Shown: piece after piece, positions 11,585 through 23,624 of the stretch | Layout of the letters: the number at the start of each line of letters is the position of its first letter | How positions within the stretch are numbered: position 1 is the stretch's first letter | Source of the DNA: Triticum aestivum | Taxonomy: Eukaryota > Streptophyta > Magnoliopsida > Poales > Poaceae | Assembly (NCBI RefSeq): GCF_018294505.1 | Contig: NC_057812.1 | Coordinates: forward strand, 64,684,494 to 64,748,493 | Direction: 5' to 3' | DNA: 64,000 nucleotides | Notes under the pieces: model-generated | The model's database searches: none | Told to the model about the DNA's origin: nothing | The model's input: the letters and a program-made list of their open reading frames with translations, nothing else | Made by a program: the position numbers and the translations under genes

Positions 11585-12420
11585 CATACCTCCTAGATAA
11601 AAAAATCTATGTCACGTTGGTTGGCATAATTGTCATAAACAATAAATGAACGAAATAGTTATAGAAGATAATATATATACCACATCCAAATCATAGACAG
11701 GACGAGGGCCGACAGAGGCGGATACCAAAACCATCGCACTATATAATAACAAACAATAATAAAAGTAAGAAAATTACAGAAGTATCTATCTAAATCATAC
11801 AAGTAAGAACTTTTTTCTTTTATAAAGAAGATAATATCAAGAGGCTCATCACGGTGTTGCCGGCGACGAGATCGACGCGGGCAATCGACGGCGGTGAGGA
11901 CGGGGACGGGACAGGACGGACTGCCAAACCTAGACAAATCTCGAGGAAAATGGAGCTTGCACAAGGAGCTTTGGGAGGAGAAAGCTTAAGTATGGATCGG
12001 GCATTTCATCGAACACCTCATGTGCATAGGAGGTGAGCTAGAGCACCACAAATCTCTCCCCTCGCCGGCCAGAAAAACAAAGCAGTGGAGTGCTCTGCTC
12101 GCGGGCAAGGGGGTATATATAGGCATCTCATTGGTCCCGGTTCATGGCTGGAACCGGGACTAAAGGACCCCCTTTGGTCCAGGTTCCAGCCACGAACCGA
12201 GACCAATGGTTGTGGGCCAGGAGTGAGGCACATTGGTCCTAGTTTGTGTCTGGAACCGGGACCAAAGGGTCCAGACGAACCGGGACCAATGCCCCACGAG
12301 GCCCGGCCGGCTCCCTGGCCTCACGAACCGTGACCGTTGCCCCCATGGGTCCCGGTACGTGACTGAACCGGGACTAATGGGCTGGCCCGGCCTAGACCAA
12401 AGCCCTGTTTTCTACTACTG
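11585..12420 (-). mobile_element. CACTA transposon terminal relic, cut by the Copia LTR
   Basis: 11,585-12,420 is collinear with 62,975-63,807, the right end of CACTA-B. It has the same splice-bordered short exon (minus strand, start at about 11,734, MVLVSASVGPRPVYD) and then inverted TCCCGGTT-type subterminal repeats from about 12,130. On the minus strand its outer end at 12,420 reads CAGTAGTAGAAAACAGGGC, a CACTA terminus with C to G at the third base. The rest of the element would lie left of the nested Copia and gypsy elements. Confidence 0.8.
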
Positions 12421-14040
12421 AGTTTAGCTGCCAGTTTCAGGACTAAGGAGACTCGTGCATCCTCTGATGATGGTGAACCCTTGCCATGGAAGCCGGAGGA
12501 CAAGCTTACCACATCGTCACCACCACCATCACCAAAGAATGAGACCTAAGCACACGGGTATGGGCACTCCCCTTGGCTTTCACCAAGCATGGGGGAGATG
12601 CCACGGTATAGTATCACCATCACTTTTATTACCTTCACCAATTTTTAGTTCGATCTTTATTTTTTTCGTGATTTATTTGAATAAAAGTTTAGTATGATAT
12701 ATTTTGAGTTCTAGTTTCGTGATCTATACATCTATGTAATTGAGTTGAGAAATATATAATAAAGATTAGTTTCAGTTTTTGTTTCTTTACTTTCTTGTTT
12801 CAATCAAAATAAAGAAAATATATCATCACATAAGTAATGACATCACATAAGGAAAAGTATAAGTGGTAAAATTTACTGAAAGTTGAAAAACATAGCATTG
12901 GTCAATTATGCAATTCATGAAAGCATTAATAAGGGAAGAGAAGATTCGCATGTAAATATATCATCTTTGACATCTTTTATGATTGTGAGCGCTCATTAAA
13001 TATCTTATGCCAATTTGTTGACGTTGGACAAGGAAGACAACGTAATGATTTATGTTTGTTCATATTCGCATAGAAGTTATATTGTAATAGATCCTCTAAC
13101 ATGTGGTGCTTGCCCAATATCTTTACTAGCCCAAAAATCCGCACTAAATAGATATACTACTTGTGCATTCAAAAACCATAAACCCAAATTCATGTTTTGA
13201 GAGTCCACCATACCTACCTATGGATTGAGTAAGATCCTTCAAGTAAGTTGTCATCGGTGCAAAAGGCAATAAAAATTGCTTCTAAATGTGTTTGATCTTT
13301 TAGTGTAAGGGAAAATAAGCATTTGTACGAACTTGTGATGACAAAGTAATAAAAGCGACGGACTGCATAATAGAAGTTGCTATCATAAGGGGCAATATAA
13401 CGTGACTTTTTTTGCATTAAGAGATTGTGCATGCAAATCATAAAACACATGACAATCTCTGCTTCCCTCTGCGAAGGGCCTATCATTTATTTTTATGTAT
13501 TTACTTTTTATACAAGAGTCAAAGCACTTTCCTCTATTCCTTTTTATTTTCTCTTAGGCAAGCATCATGTGGTGTGGAAAGATCTAGGCAGATATACCCA
13601 GTTGGATATAAGTGATCATGGGTTATTATTATTGACATCACCCTTGAGGTGAATAAGTTAGGAGGCGAAACTATAAGTCCCTATCTTTCTATGTGTTCGG
13701 TTGAAACTTTTTGCTCCATATATATGTTATGAGTGTTAGCAATCATAGAAGACTAAATGATGGTTGAGTATGTGGACTTGCCAAAAGGATCCGATACGAG
13801 ACCTTTCCTGAAAATATGATAAATTGTAATTGCAAAGTTGACTAAGTATATAGTTTGTTAGTTTTCAAGAAAGTTTATGCTTTATACTTTGATGTTGTGA
13901 TCAATTGTTACTTGCTCATGAGAAGTTTTATGATAAAGTTTATTGTCGTTATAATAATAATCATGATGCTACTATGTCTGTATTTTGTTTTTATCAATAC
14001 CTCTCTCTCTCTCAACATGTGTTTAAGACGTAGCTAGGTT
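12421..14040 (+). mobile_element. Relic of an Athila-like gypsy element (non-coding 3' part)
   Basis: The tract starts with a proline/histidine-rich coding scrap and the phrase CATGGGGGAGATGCCACGG, then about 1.4 kb of AT-rich non-coding sequence. From memory, this order of non-coding phrases is typical of the 3' part of Triticeae Athila-lineage elements of the Sabrina/WHAM kind. No intact frame or LTR border was found. The family call rests on recall of sequence texture, not on a protein domain. Confidence 0.45.
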
Positions 14041-14827
14041 TGACATCTCTAGGTCATTAGTTGGAAGCTATAGGCAGGTAGCTCCTTTACTTTGTGTAGA
14101 TATGCGTTGTGCAGTTCCGTCATATCAGAGAAAGAAGAAATCGCCCTGGAATTCTATTCCTGTGTCTTCGGTGTGCTCGTGTCTGTTATGTTCACCGTTT
14201 GTTCCATCTTTTTTGTTCTTGGGCTAAAAGCCTAACACGTGTAGACCTCACCCCCATAGTTTTCTTTTGGCTTTCTTTATCCTTGACGCTGGCGGTTGTG
14301 CTCGTAAAATGGCTGAATGTGTGTTTCCCTGTCAGTACAGTTGATATGGTTTCAGATATTGAAATGACAATGGCGTGCTGTAAAATAATGACAGTGATGT
14401 CTTTTTTCGATAAAGATGAAGTGACGTAAAACTGATGATATACTAAATCTTACATTTGTTCACGACTGCAAAACAATAAGATGAGTATTTTTTCTGTTGC
14501 CTATACAAAAGCTTTGACCTTTTATATGTGCTCATTGTATTTGTATCCTCTCGATGCTTCATTTAAAGAAAAAAATTCACCCTTTGTCGAAAAGAACAAT
14601 AAAATGAGACGTATTGATCTCGTAACTTTCTTTTAAGTCAGGCGCATATTGATATTTGTCTTGATAGCTTTGCCACATGCTTGCTTTCACAGATTCTGAT
14701 AGCCAATGCCATCAACTACCCACTACTACGGTTTTTGTTAAATTAATTACACTCGGTTTCTATATTGCAAATTTACAAATTGTGTGTGCCTATAGATTTG
14801 GAATTAACAACAGAGAGTGATTTTTCT
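14041..14827. other. Unassigned AT-rich stretch
   Basis: Only short open frames, the longest about 106 codons at 14,109-14,429 with no recognisable motif. No terminal repeat or border found. Confidence 0.4.
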
Positions 14828-15132
14828 ACACCCCAATTCAGTGCACCCACACAAGAAAACTTAGCAAACCATTTTAAAAACATCTGAAACTTTGTGGAAA
14901 TGACTATGAACAAATGTTCGAAGTGCTTGAAAAGTTTTATGGTCAAATGACATCCGAGGAGCATTGTACAAAAGAACAAAATTACAAATTTTGCTCAATT
15001 GATCACCAAACTTTGCAAGCACTTCTAACATTTTTTCATGGTCATTCCCACAAAGTTTAAGATTTTTTTTCTAAATGGTTTGCTATATTTTCTTGCATGG
15101 GTGTAGCGTGAGTGCACCGAGCTGGGGTTCAG
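14828..15132. mobile_element. Fold-back MITE with long inverted arms
   Basis: The left arm (from ACCCCAATTCAGTGCAC, about 14,828-14,953) is a close inverted match to the right arm (about 14,997-15,132, ending GTGCACCGAGCTGGGGT). The arms are about 125-140 bp and the loop about 45 bp, so the whole unit can fold on itself. No coding content. A partial relative lies at 24,170-24,350. Superfamily not determined, because the target duplication is unclear. Confidence 0.65.
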
Positions 15133-15298
15133 CCGGTGACGGATCTAGGAATTGAACTTACCCGAGGTGAAACATTCAAATTCTAAAAAAAAAATAACGT
15201 AAAAATGCAAGTCTATTTAATCAAAACTCATAAAATTGAAATACGAGACTTCTTGGTCGCAAGCCCAAAGATATTGCTCCGCTCATTTACGAGACTTC

Positions 15299-16140
15299 CT
15301 CCCAGAAGCGCTGGAAGGTATGGGAGGCCCTCAAGGACAACGCGTGGATCCTCAAAATCAGACCGCCCGCATCGGTTTCCATCGAGCATGTTGCGCAATT
15401 CTTCACCCTTTGGATGCTACTGCACGAGGTGCACCTAGATGAGTTCACTGAGGATGACATCCTATGGAAGCACACGGAATCTGGGCACTACTCCGCGGCC
15501 TCCGCTTACAAGGCACAATTTTTGGGTTTGGTCCTCTCTCCCATGGACCAAATGGTTTGGAAGGCTTGGGCCCCACCAAAAGTCCAGTTCTTAGCTTGGC
15601 TCGCGCTTCAAGATAGGATCTGGACTGCTGACAGATTGGAGAAGCTGAGTATAGCCTAACTGTGGCCCTTTCCCCTTGTGCCGACGGGTGCAGAAATGTG
15701 GCCCTCATCTTTTTTTCAAATGCCGATTCACTCCCAGGCTTTGGAACATGGCTATTCAGAAATTTTGCATCCACAACATGGAAAGGTCCACATGGCACTT
15801 GTTCGACTGCGTTCAGGCCTGGTGGGCGAGCACATGCACCACGGGCACCACCGACATGAAAGCAAAGGCATCGATTACCATGCTAGTGTCATGAGTCATC
15901 TGGAATGAGCGCAACACAAGAGTGTTCAGGCAAAAGAGCGCACCTCCGCAAATCTTGCTCAGCATCATTAAAGATGAGGCAAACCTTTGGATCAAAGCCG
16001 GGGCAAAGAAACTAGGTTCTTTTTATTGCGAGAATAATTGTCATGCGGTAACTTGGGTGTGTGGTGTAACAAACTCTCTCTCCTCCTTATTTAATATAAG
16101 AGGCAAATCTTTTTCCTCTGTTTAAAAAAATATTAAAAGA
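15299..16140 (+). pseudogene. LINE (L1-type) 3' fragment with zf-RVT domain
   Basis: One frame from 15,299 reads RWKVWEALKDNAWILKIRPP and later DILWKHTESGHYSAASAYK, VWKAWAPPKVQFLAWLALQ. It shifts near 15,660 to VQKCGPHLFFKCRFTPRLWN, then on to VIWNERNTRVFRQKSAPPQ and LWIKAGAKK. This is the zf-RVT C-terminal domain of plant LINE reverse transcriptases. Frameshifts and stops (for example at 15,657 and about 15,893) break it. The 5' part is missing, as is usual for LINE insertions, and an A-rich stretch at about 16,125-16,147 fits a decayed poly(A) tail. Confidence 0.8.
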
Positions 16141-16147
16141 ATAAAAT

Positions 16148-17203
16148 TGAAATACAAAACTAGGTACACTCAAATATTAATAAGTTAACTAATGGTTTAA
16201 AATAGTTTAATTAAGGTTCTTCATAATCAGGTGATGTAACAACCAAAAATCAAAAAATACAACATAATTGGCTCTGATGCTCGGCCACCTTCGTCTCGCA
16301 GTCTGGCTCTGCATCGATGCGTGTAGCATTCAGAGTAGCCCTTTTCGGTCAATGTGCTGGTGTGAATACCGGCAGGTGGCTGCCGGTCAGCAAACATGAA
16401 TGCTTGTACGAATCCATCTCGTCTCGTTCAGTCACGTCCGCTCTTACCGTCATGAATATGACATAGAGAGCGGAGCGAGGGTGGTGTGGACGGCGCGGAG
16501 TTGTGCTTAAATAGGTCTGGCCAGGCGAATGGACAGGAAGCCAGCTTCAATGCGGCGCCAGATTAGGCTCCTCGGTCGCTTTGTCGGCATTGAAGTGGCA
16601 CTGCCCACTCGTCCTGTCGCGTCGCTTTCACCGGCATCAATGCCATCTGTAGTCACATCTGCTCTGGAGCGGCCTGACTGGTATGAATGTGCGGCGACCG
16701 CTTCGTGTGGAAAGAGTTTTCGGGTGTGACATGACGAAGTGTGTCCGGACAGCTCAATCCGGAGATTTATAGATGACTTAAGGGTCCGTGTCGAAGACGA
16801 CCTACGTTATTTGATTTGGACAACAACTAGGCCGTTTTCCACTAAGTTTTCATCCAAAATTAACCGTTCTTTCTCTCACGCTGTTTCTATACTCTCCAAA
16901 AGAATCAGCTACTGCAGGACAAGGCGAACGAACTAACACATATGGGGCGCAGAATACGGCTACCTGGGCGGCTGCCCACACCTGCCCCTACCGTGGTGCC
17001 GCCCGTAGTTTCAATCACTACTTTCCCTTGACGAGACTAAGAAAAGTCACCAATACAATGTGATTTATCTACTGAACGCCACCTTATTCATAAAAAAGTT
17101 TACACAAAAAATGAACGGAACTATTATATGTGGTGCAAATTTAATCAGCTCATCACTACTTTAACTAATGTATGTTATGTCGTTTTCGTAAGGTGCAAGC
17201 ACT
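16148..17203. other. Upstream flank of the GDSL gene
   Basis: Contains a GC-richer block at 16,260-16,800 with no frame I recognise and an AT-rich block up to the TATA box. No intact transposon border found. Confidence 0.4.
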
Positions 17204-17211
17204 TATATAAA
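17204..17211 (+). promoter_or_regulatory. TATA box of the GDSL gene
   Basis: TATATAAA lies 72-79 bp before the ATG at 17,283. With the usual 30-bp spacing this predicts transcription start near 17,238 and a 5' leader of about 45 nt. Confidence 0.6.
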
Positions 17212-17282
17212 GCCAACATGTGTTCTGTTTCAGAAAACTCTATTAAGAACTCATTAGAGACCAGCCTAGCTAGAGCACAGTT

Positions 17283-18905
17283 ATGTTCTGGACCACCCCA
17301 AAGGCGGTGAGGTTCTTGGTGTTCTTGGCCATCTTTCTCTTCGTGGAACCAACGACAGATGGCAGGGAAGCCCAGCCTGCCGTGCCGGGGGTCATGTTGT
17401 TCGGGGACTCGCTGGTCGGTGTGGGTAACAACGATTATCTAGCCACCTTGGTGAAAGCAAACATGGCTCCCTATGGCAGGGACTTCAAGGACCATATCGC
17501 TACAGGGAGGTTTGGAAATGGAAAGCTGCTTAGCGATATCATAGGTTGGTCAAAACCTTATTCGATCTTGTTTGTACAAATGGATTTTTTTGACATTTTA
17601 CATGAATTCTTACCAGTGTTATGGCATGCATATCTCGTGTTACAACTTGCATGGTACACTGCAGGTGAGAAACTAGGGTTTAATGGCTCTCCTCCTGCAT
17701 ATCTTAGCCCACAGGCATCAGGACAGAATCTTTTGATTGGAGCAAACTTCGCATCAGCTGGATCAGGCTACTACGACCCCACAGCACGTATCTATGTAAG
17801 TACCATCCATCGGTGGCTTATCATCGCACTTTAACAATAATGGGAAGCTGTGTATACAGAAATATATACATGTTGCATCCATCACGTACTCCCTCCGTAC
17901 TGAAATATAAGAGCGTTAGTGATCTAAACACTTTTATATTTCTTTACAGAGGAAGTAGTTATGTCTTACTGAATTGTGTGTGGCAGCATGTAATACCTTT
18001 ATCCCGACAACTGGAGTACCTCAAAGAGTACCAATCGAAGCTACGCGTGGTGGCTGGGAATGACCATGCTCAATCCATCATCTCAGACTCACTCTATATT
18101 ATTAGCGCTGGATCAAATGACTTCGGCTTCAACTACTACATCAACCCTTTGCTCTTCTTGACACAGAATGCTGATCAGTTCTCTGATCGCCTCGTTGGCA
18201 TCTTTAACAACACCGTGACGGTGAGCAAGAGCAAACCTGCAGCTTCCTCATTAATCAACCAGGATCAGATGATTAATACTATGTAATATTTTTAACTTGT
18301 ACTAATTGTAGCAACTTCATGCTATGGGAGCACGACGTGTTGGTGTTTTTTCATTAGCTCCGTTGGGCTGCGCCCCCTTGGCGATCACGGTGTTTGGCCT
18401 TCGGAGAAACAGGTGTGTGCCAAGGCTCAACGATGATGCACAAAGGTTTAATGGGAAGTTGAGTGCAGCTGTTGACTCGCTGTCGAACCGGTACCAAGAT
18501 CTTAAGGTTGCTGTGCTGGACATCTACACACCATGGCACAGCCTTGCCACCTCCCCTGTGTCACATGGTAGGATACATAGGCTACTAATCCTTGCCTCCT
18601 TGGAATGGTGCCATGGTGGCCATGATGCATATTTATTTTCTTGTGGCATCAGCCTTGCTCGTTCTGTGCATTGATTCGAACTGAAAATGTGTGGGTTTAT
18701 GTTGTCAGGGTTCGCTGAGGCAAGGCACGGATGTTGTGCTACAGGATTAGTGGAGTTCACAGTGTTCCTTTGTAATTCTTTGTCCATCGGGACATGTCCG
18801 AACGCGACGACATACGTGCATTGGGATTCCATTCACCCGTCGGAGGCAGCGAACAGAGTGATCGTAGATTCTCTCGGTGAGGGGATCAACAAGCTGGTTA
18901 TGTAA
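17283..18905 (+). CDS. GDSL esterase/lipase, five exons, 359 aa, intact
   Basis: Exons: 17,283-17,544, 17,665-17,795, 17,987-18,220, 18,312-18,567 and 18,709-18,905. All introns are GT-AG, and the joined length is 1,080 bp with no internal stop. A hydrophobic signal peptide (residues about 8-22) predicts secretion. All serine-hydrolase blocks are present: FGDSLVGVGNN with the nucleophile Ser43, TGRFGNGK, SAGSND with Asn175, and DSIHPSEA with Asp334 and His337. Length and five-exon structure are normal for plant GDSL enzymes, which hydrolyse ester bonds of lipids, cutin or cell-wall acyl groups; the substrate here cannot be told. Oddities: the stretch between blocks IV and V is somewhat short (SPVSHGFAEARHGCCATG), and a Stowaway MITE sits in intron 2. 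It is the only intact host gene in the window. Confidence 0.9.
17889..17955. mobile_element. Stowaway MITE in intron 2 of the GDSL gene
   Basis: 67 bp with CTCCCTCCGT at the left and its imperfect inverse at the right, flanked by TA on both sides. The inverted arms share the motif AAATATAAGAG. It lies inside the intron and leaves splice sites untouched. Confidence 0.8.
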
Positions 18906-18969
18906 AACACTGGACCTAGTACAGTGATGTACGTACCAGTTAGTATTAAGTTTCGTATGATACGCCCAA

Positions 18970-18975
18970 AATAAA
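18970..18975 (+). terminator. Poly(A) signal of the GDSL gene
   Basis: AATAAA, 65 bp after the stop codon. Confidence 0.5.
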
Positions 18976-19060
18976 CTGTAGATTCTCTCGTGTTGAGGCC
19001 ATAAAATAATATGTAAGTTACCTATGAGTCGCTAGGTATCTGCTACAGCTCTGTGTATTA

Positions 19061-19296
19061 CTTTCTCCGTTCTAAAATATAGTGCTTCCTCTATTTCCGT
19101 ACTTCAACCTGCATCATAAATTTAACAAACGAGACCGACTGCGGCGGGAGCAAAAGTTATACCATCGAATTCGTATTCAAAAGAAGTTTTTAATTATATT
19201 TATTTTTTCTAGCCGCACTCGGTCTTGTTGGTTAAATTTATGGTCAAAGTTGGATCTCGAGAAACGCTGGCGCACTATATTTTGGAATGGAGGGAG
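19061..19296. mobile_element. Stowaway MITE, 236 bp
   Basis: Left end CTTTCTCCGTTCTAAAATAT and right end the inverse of CTCCCTCCATTCCAAAATAT; flanked by TA on both sides (19,059-19,060 and 19,297-19,298). The interior is also largely palindromic (CGAGACCGACTGCGGC against GCCGCACTCGGTC). Confidence 0.85.
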
Positions 19297-19914
19297 TATA
19301 TATGAGTATTTGCTTGCCAGTGACAAACATATTTGAGGTGGTTGAAATAAAATAAACACCAAATATTGCCCGTGCAGCTAAATTTTTTCAGTTCAGTTGT
19401 TCTTGTACAGAGAGAGCGGAAGGGTCCGTGTCAGAGACCGCGCGTCCCTAGCGATTGGCGTTGTGGGTGAAGAAGATGCGGACGCTTGACGGGTGTGGGG
19501 TGGTCACCCACACTGAAAGAAAGTGACTTTAGAGGGACATTCGGGACGATGACGATCCCATGGAAGGGATGGCGGGAGGCTTTGGCAGCATCGTCGACTA
19601 TAGGTTACAACAGCGGGTAGTTCTGTTTTTTAACACAGTGCAATTATAGATGCTCACATATAAACACATATACTTATTCCTATGAACGCATGCATGCACC
19701 ATCTAGCCCTGTGAGCACCTCTGATGTACTGAGTCGGCATAACATCTGAAGATTGTCGTTGTCGTACAACACACTCATATTAGAACACGGGCTCGAATGG
19801 TCTCACATGGAAGGTTAAAGTTTCGTTAAGAATTAAAATCTTCATATTTGTACACAAGGAAGTGATTTTAACCAAGAATAACTTGATAAAGCGAAGATAA
19901 GTCGGTAGTTCATG
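19297..19914. other. Unassigned downstream flank
   Basis: A GC-richer block at 19,415-19,615 and a stretch at 19,625-19,850 (ACACAGTGCAATTATAGATG onwards) that from memory looks like a dispersed Triticeae repeat. No frame or border found. Confidence 0.35.
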
Positions 19915-20450
19915 ATGTTGTTTTTGTGATCAGAATGAAACCATAAAACACTTGCTTCTCGATTATCCTCTAGCCAAACTACTTTGGCGCACGATACATA
20001 TAGTCTTCAACGTTAGCCCTCCAATTAGTATCGATATGTTATTTGGGACGTGGCTAACTGGAGTGAAATCAGATATTGCGGGACATATTCAGATAGGGCT
20101 ATGCGCGCTACTTTGGGCTATATGAAACTGTAGAAATGATATCATCTTTAACATGAAAATTTTCATCAACTTTTTGTAGGTTATATGCAGAGCCACTGCT
20201 TGGATCCATACATAGTCGTTAATCACCCATGCGGACTCCAGAGAGCTTTTGCCTATTGGGTGCAACCAATGTGAGACGGTTTGCATGACGATCCAATAAT
20301 AGGATATGTGTTTAGTCATCTTGGTCTATTTTTCGCTGGCTGTGGCAGTTTTTGTTTTATCTTTGTTCGTTTTATGCTCCTTTTATGAGCCTTTACCGAA
20401 CTTAAGACTTCGGTTTGGATCTTCAGTTAAATAAAATGACTGCATGCATC
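19915..20450 (+). pseudogene. Second LINE 3' fragment with zf-RVT domain
   Basis: Frame from about 19,919 reads CDQNETIKHLLLDYPLAKLL, then LFGTWLTGVKSDIAGHIQIG and LCALLWAI, then a stop and NCRNDIIFNM. This is the zf-RVT and C-terminal region of a plant LINE. Spelling differs clearly from the fragment at 15.3 kb, so it is a different LINE family. Several stops follow. A non-coding tail extends to about 20,450 (GAACTTAAGACTTCGGTT). Confidence 0.75.
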
Positions 20451-20703
20451 ATTTTAATGCAGAGACGAAGGATGTCCTCCTTTTCACTTTTTTCTTTTGA
20501 AGGGCTATCCCTATTCGTTCTAAAGCTACAAGAGCAATTTTTACATGCTGCCACGGTGCCGATTGTTCACTTGGACCTCAAGGTCAAGAGGCGCGGGTCT
20601 GGACTGGATTATTCCTATCTAGAGATTTTGGTGCTCGCGGGATTGCTATGACTGATCATGAACGGAGTGTCGGTCCAAGCTTCCTCATCGAGGGGCGAAG
20701 GTA

Positions 20704-21093
20704 CTCTCTCCGTCTCAAAATAAAAGCATCTCCAACGGCCGCACAAAAATTTGGCGCCCAATAAAAGTTATAGCGTGCCACTTTAGCATTTTTAGTGTGC
20801 TGGGACCAACATCGCTTTTGCAGACGCCTAAAAACACGCGCACAAAAAGCACACAGTGCAAATTGTGAAGCGCGCGCAATCCGGAGCCCAAAATATGCTG
20901 CGCGCGATAGCGTTTTTCAACGCGCATCCAAAAACTTTTAGCGCTACAGCATCTGCTGGAGCTGCGCGGCGCCAAAAAAACAAAATTTTAACGCGCGGAG
21001 GTCTTTTTGGGCGCCTGTTGGAGATGCTCTAAGTGACTCAACTTTGTATTAATTTTATACAAAGTTGAGTCACTTATTTTGGGACGGAGGAAG
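20704..21093. mobile_element. Stowaway MITE split by another MITE
   Basis: The left piece (20,704-20,723, CTCTCTCCGTCTCAAAATAA) and the right piece (21,030-21,093) rejoin into a near-perfect hairpin with GTGACTCAACTTTGTAT in both arms. TA flanks both ends (20,702-20,703 and 21,094-21,095). Confidence 0.85.
20724..21029. mobile_element. Tourist-like (PIF/Harbinger) MITE, 306 bp, nested in a Stowaway
   Basis: Ends are AAGCATCTCCAACGGCC and the inverse GAGCATCTCCAACAGGC. The insertion duplicated the trinucleotide TAA (20,721-20,723 and 21,030-21,032), the target size and sequence of PIF/Harbinger elements. The interior is GC-rich (GCGCGC runs) and non-coding. Confidence 0.75.
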
Positions 21094-21333
21094 TAAATTT
21101 TTTTCTTGTTCTGAACTCTGAACTTCTTGCATGCTGTGCTGGACCAATAATGTGTGCACGCTGGTTCGGATTCCCTTGGAAAGCATTGCCATGTCGCATG
21201 GTTGTGCTGGTGACCTGGTGTGTCTGGGCAAGCTTGCAGTGGCAAGCATCAGTCTTCCAATAGCTCAAGTAGTACGTGAATAAAAATGGGCAAGTGGTAG
21301 CTGGCAGCACAATGCACTGGAATTGTCAAACGA

Positions 21334-22660
21334 CACTAGTAGAAAAAGGGCCTGTAGTCCTGGTTCATAAGGGCTTTTAGTCCCGGTTCTTGAACCGGGA
21401 CTAAAGGGTCGGTACTAATGCCCTGACCCTTTAGTCTCGGTTCAAATCAGAACCGAGACAAAAGGCCCTCCACATAGCTGGTCCACCTTTAGTCCCGGTT
21501 GGTAACACCAACCGGTACTAAAGGAAATTTTCTGATTTTTTGTTTTGAAATTTTATTATTTTCAAATTTCTGAATTATTTTAACCTCTAATCTCTAATCA
21601 CTGCTCAATTTAATCTCTAATCACCCCTCATCACTTCAAATCATCTAACTTTCCGGACGGTCACCCATCCTCCCACTCCCCCAGCCTGAGTACGCTTAAC
21701 TTCCGGGTTCTATTCTCCCTCGTTTTCAAGTCTGCACTCGTTGTTTTCCTGACAATAGTAAGATGTCAATCCTATTAACCCTCAGGAGTTTAGCTTGAGC
21801 ATGAAGTCACACATTTCACTGTTTGAGTTTGAAACTATTGTTCTAAAAAACAATAATTTTTTAGTAACACTAATATTTCTTGAATAAGTAGTTTGACCAT
21901 TGTTTGACCATAGTTTGACCAGATTTGACCAAAATTCAAAAAAACTGAAATAATTATTTAATAACACTAATATTCTTGAATAATTATTTAGTAACACTAA
22001 TACTTCTTGAATAAGTAGTTTGACCATAGTTTGACCAGATTTAATGAAAATTTAAAAAAACTAAAATTTGAGCATAATTTTTTTTCTTTTGGAATTTGAG
22101 GATTCTACAAATTTACAAACAGGCCGTAGGCGGTCTTCATCGGATGTAACTTTTCGAGTAGATGATTTTTCATATAAAAAACTTTTTAATCCGAGTTCGT
22201 ATGCAAAAGTTATGCCCATTTTACAAATTCCAGAGAGATTTTGTAAATAAAGTCGAAATTCATATTTGTAAATTTTCCCAACAACTAGACCACATATCAC
22301 ATGGGAAACTTATTTTATTTTATTCTTTTGACATTTCCATCATTTTCTTTTGTTTTTTCTAAAACTGAAAAGGCGGTCCACGGGAGGGGGGGGGGGAGTT
22401 TGAAAATGGGACCTTTAGTACCGGTTCGTGCCATGAACCGGTACTAATGCCTCAAAGCCCATTAGTCCCGGTTGGTGGCACCAACCGGGACTAAAGGTCT
22501 AACCTTTAGTACTGGTTGGTGCCACCAACCGGGACTAATGGGCATAGTCCCGGTTCGTGGCACGGGACCGGGATAAATGCACCCATTGGTCCCGGTTCTG
22601 AACTGAACCGGGACTAATGGGCTTACTCGGCCTGGACCAAAGCCCCCTTTTCTACTAGTG
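21334..22660. mobile_element. Small non-autonomous CACTA element, 1,327 bp
   Basis: Left end CACTAGTAGAAAAAGGGCC, right end the inverse of CACTAGTAGAAAAGGGGGC. Flanked on both sides by CGA (21,331-21,333 and 22,661-22,663), a 3-bp duplication as expected for CACTA. Both flanks carry inverted TCCCGGTT-type subterminal repeats (21,360-21,520 and 22,410-22,620). The middle is AT-rich with short direct repeats (AATAAGTAGTTTGACCA several times at 21,880-22,030). No coding content. Confidence 0.92.
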
Positions 22661-22663
22661 CGA

Positions 22664-23624
22664 TGGCATCAACGATGACCCACTCCGGCGTTTTGGGTGG
22701 ATGGAGAATGTCTGGCGCATCGGTGCGGCAACATGTCTATACAAAGCAACATACAGATCCATGCCTATGATTGCAGATCTATGGAGATTCATGTCAATCT
22801 TTTTTCTAGAGAAAAGACTAAGGCCGCACCTGAGAAAGGCCTGAACCTAGTCCGACTTTTAATTAACAAAGGTATCAACTGGCCAGGATTACAAGGGCAG
22901 TGATATTGCAACAGGAAAAAAAAGTGAGAGAACGGCGCAAGATACTAGGTGGTGGGGTAGCTTACAACCAAACGGCAAAACAAGCAGAAGGAGAATAGAG
23001 GAAGGAGTCACCAACATCGGAGGGCAGCCTCGAAGCCCACTCCACGAAGACCAAAGTACGGTCGACATACCCTCTGTCTGCCACCAAAGAGGGTCATTAC
23101 CCTCTTGCCCTGGCTCGAAGCGTGCTGAATCGTCAAAAGGCAAAGCGCTCACCACAAGATCGGATGAACAATGCCGTCCGAGTTGGCAAGGTGGCGGAGA
23201 CTGGAGCGCCGCAAGCATACACATAGCTCGGACCGCCACAGCCTGACCGCACAAGAACAAGCAAAAACATGGAACCATACGACAAAGACCTGCATAAAAG
23301 ATCATATCACTAGTGAAGACGAAGAAGAGCATGAGACGCCATCAGTCGTTCCAGTCCCTGCAGCAGAGTACCCACCTCACACCTGCGTCCCCCGGACAAC
23401 GCCTCAAGAAGGGTAGCGACGAGGCAACGCCGCCGCCGTCCACAAGGGGAACATATTTTTCACTAATAGCAGGGTGCAAGGGTAGGAGGTAGGATGGGAC
23501 CTTGACGAGGCCTCAAAGGAGGGAACCTGCGCCAAAGGAGTCGCTAATGTGGTGGCCTCCGCCGGTAGGCGAGGATTTCCCCCGGTCGCCCTCCACAACA
23601 CCTGACTCCCAGGCCGAAGAGATC
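22664..23624. other. Unclassified stretch
   Basis: Holds a 147-codon minus-strand frame (22,889-23,332) without a recognisable domain and a GC-rich part. It could be a further decayed transposon; I cannot name it. Confidence 0.35.

Noticed and set aside
12120..12400. Regularly spaced repeats with unique spacers, at first sight CRISPR-like (also 44,660-44,935 and 63,515-63,790)
   Set aside because: Units occur in both orientations, vary in spacing and sit at CACTA ends; they are subterminal transposase-binding repeats in a plant genome.
22889..23332. 147-codon minus-strand frame with Cys-rich hydrophobic parts
   Set aside because: No recognisable family, no start context or splice support; likely chance or decayed repeat.
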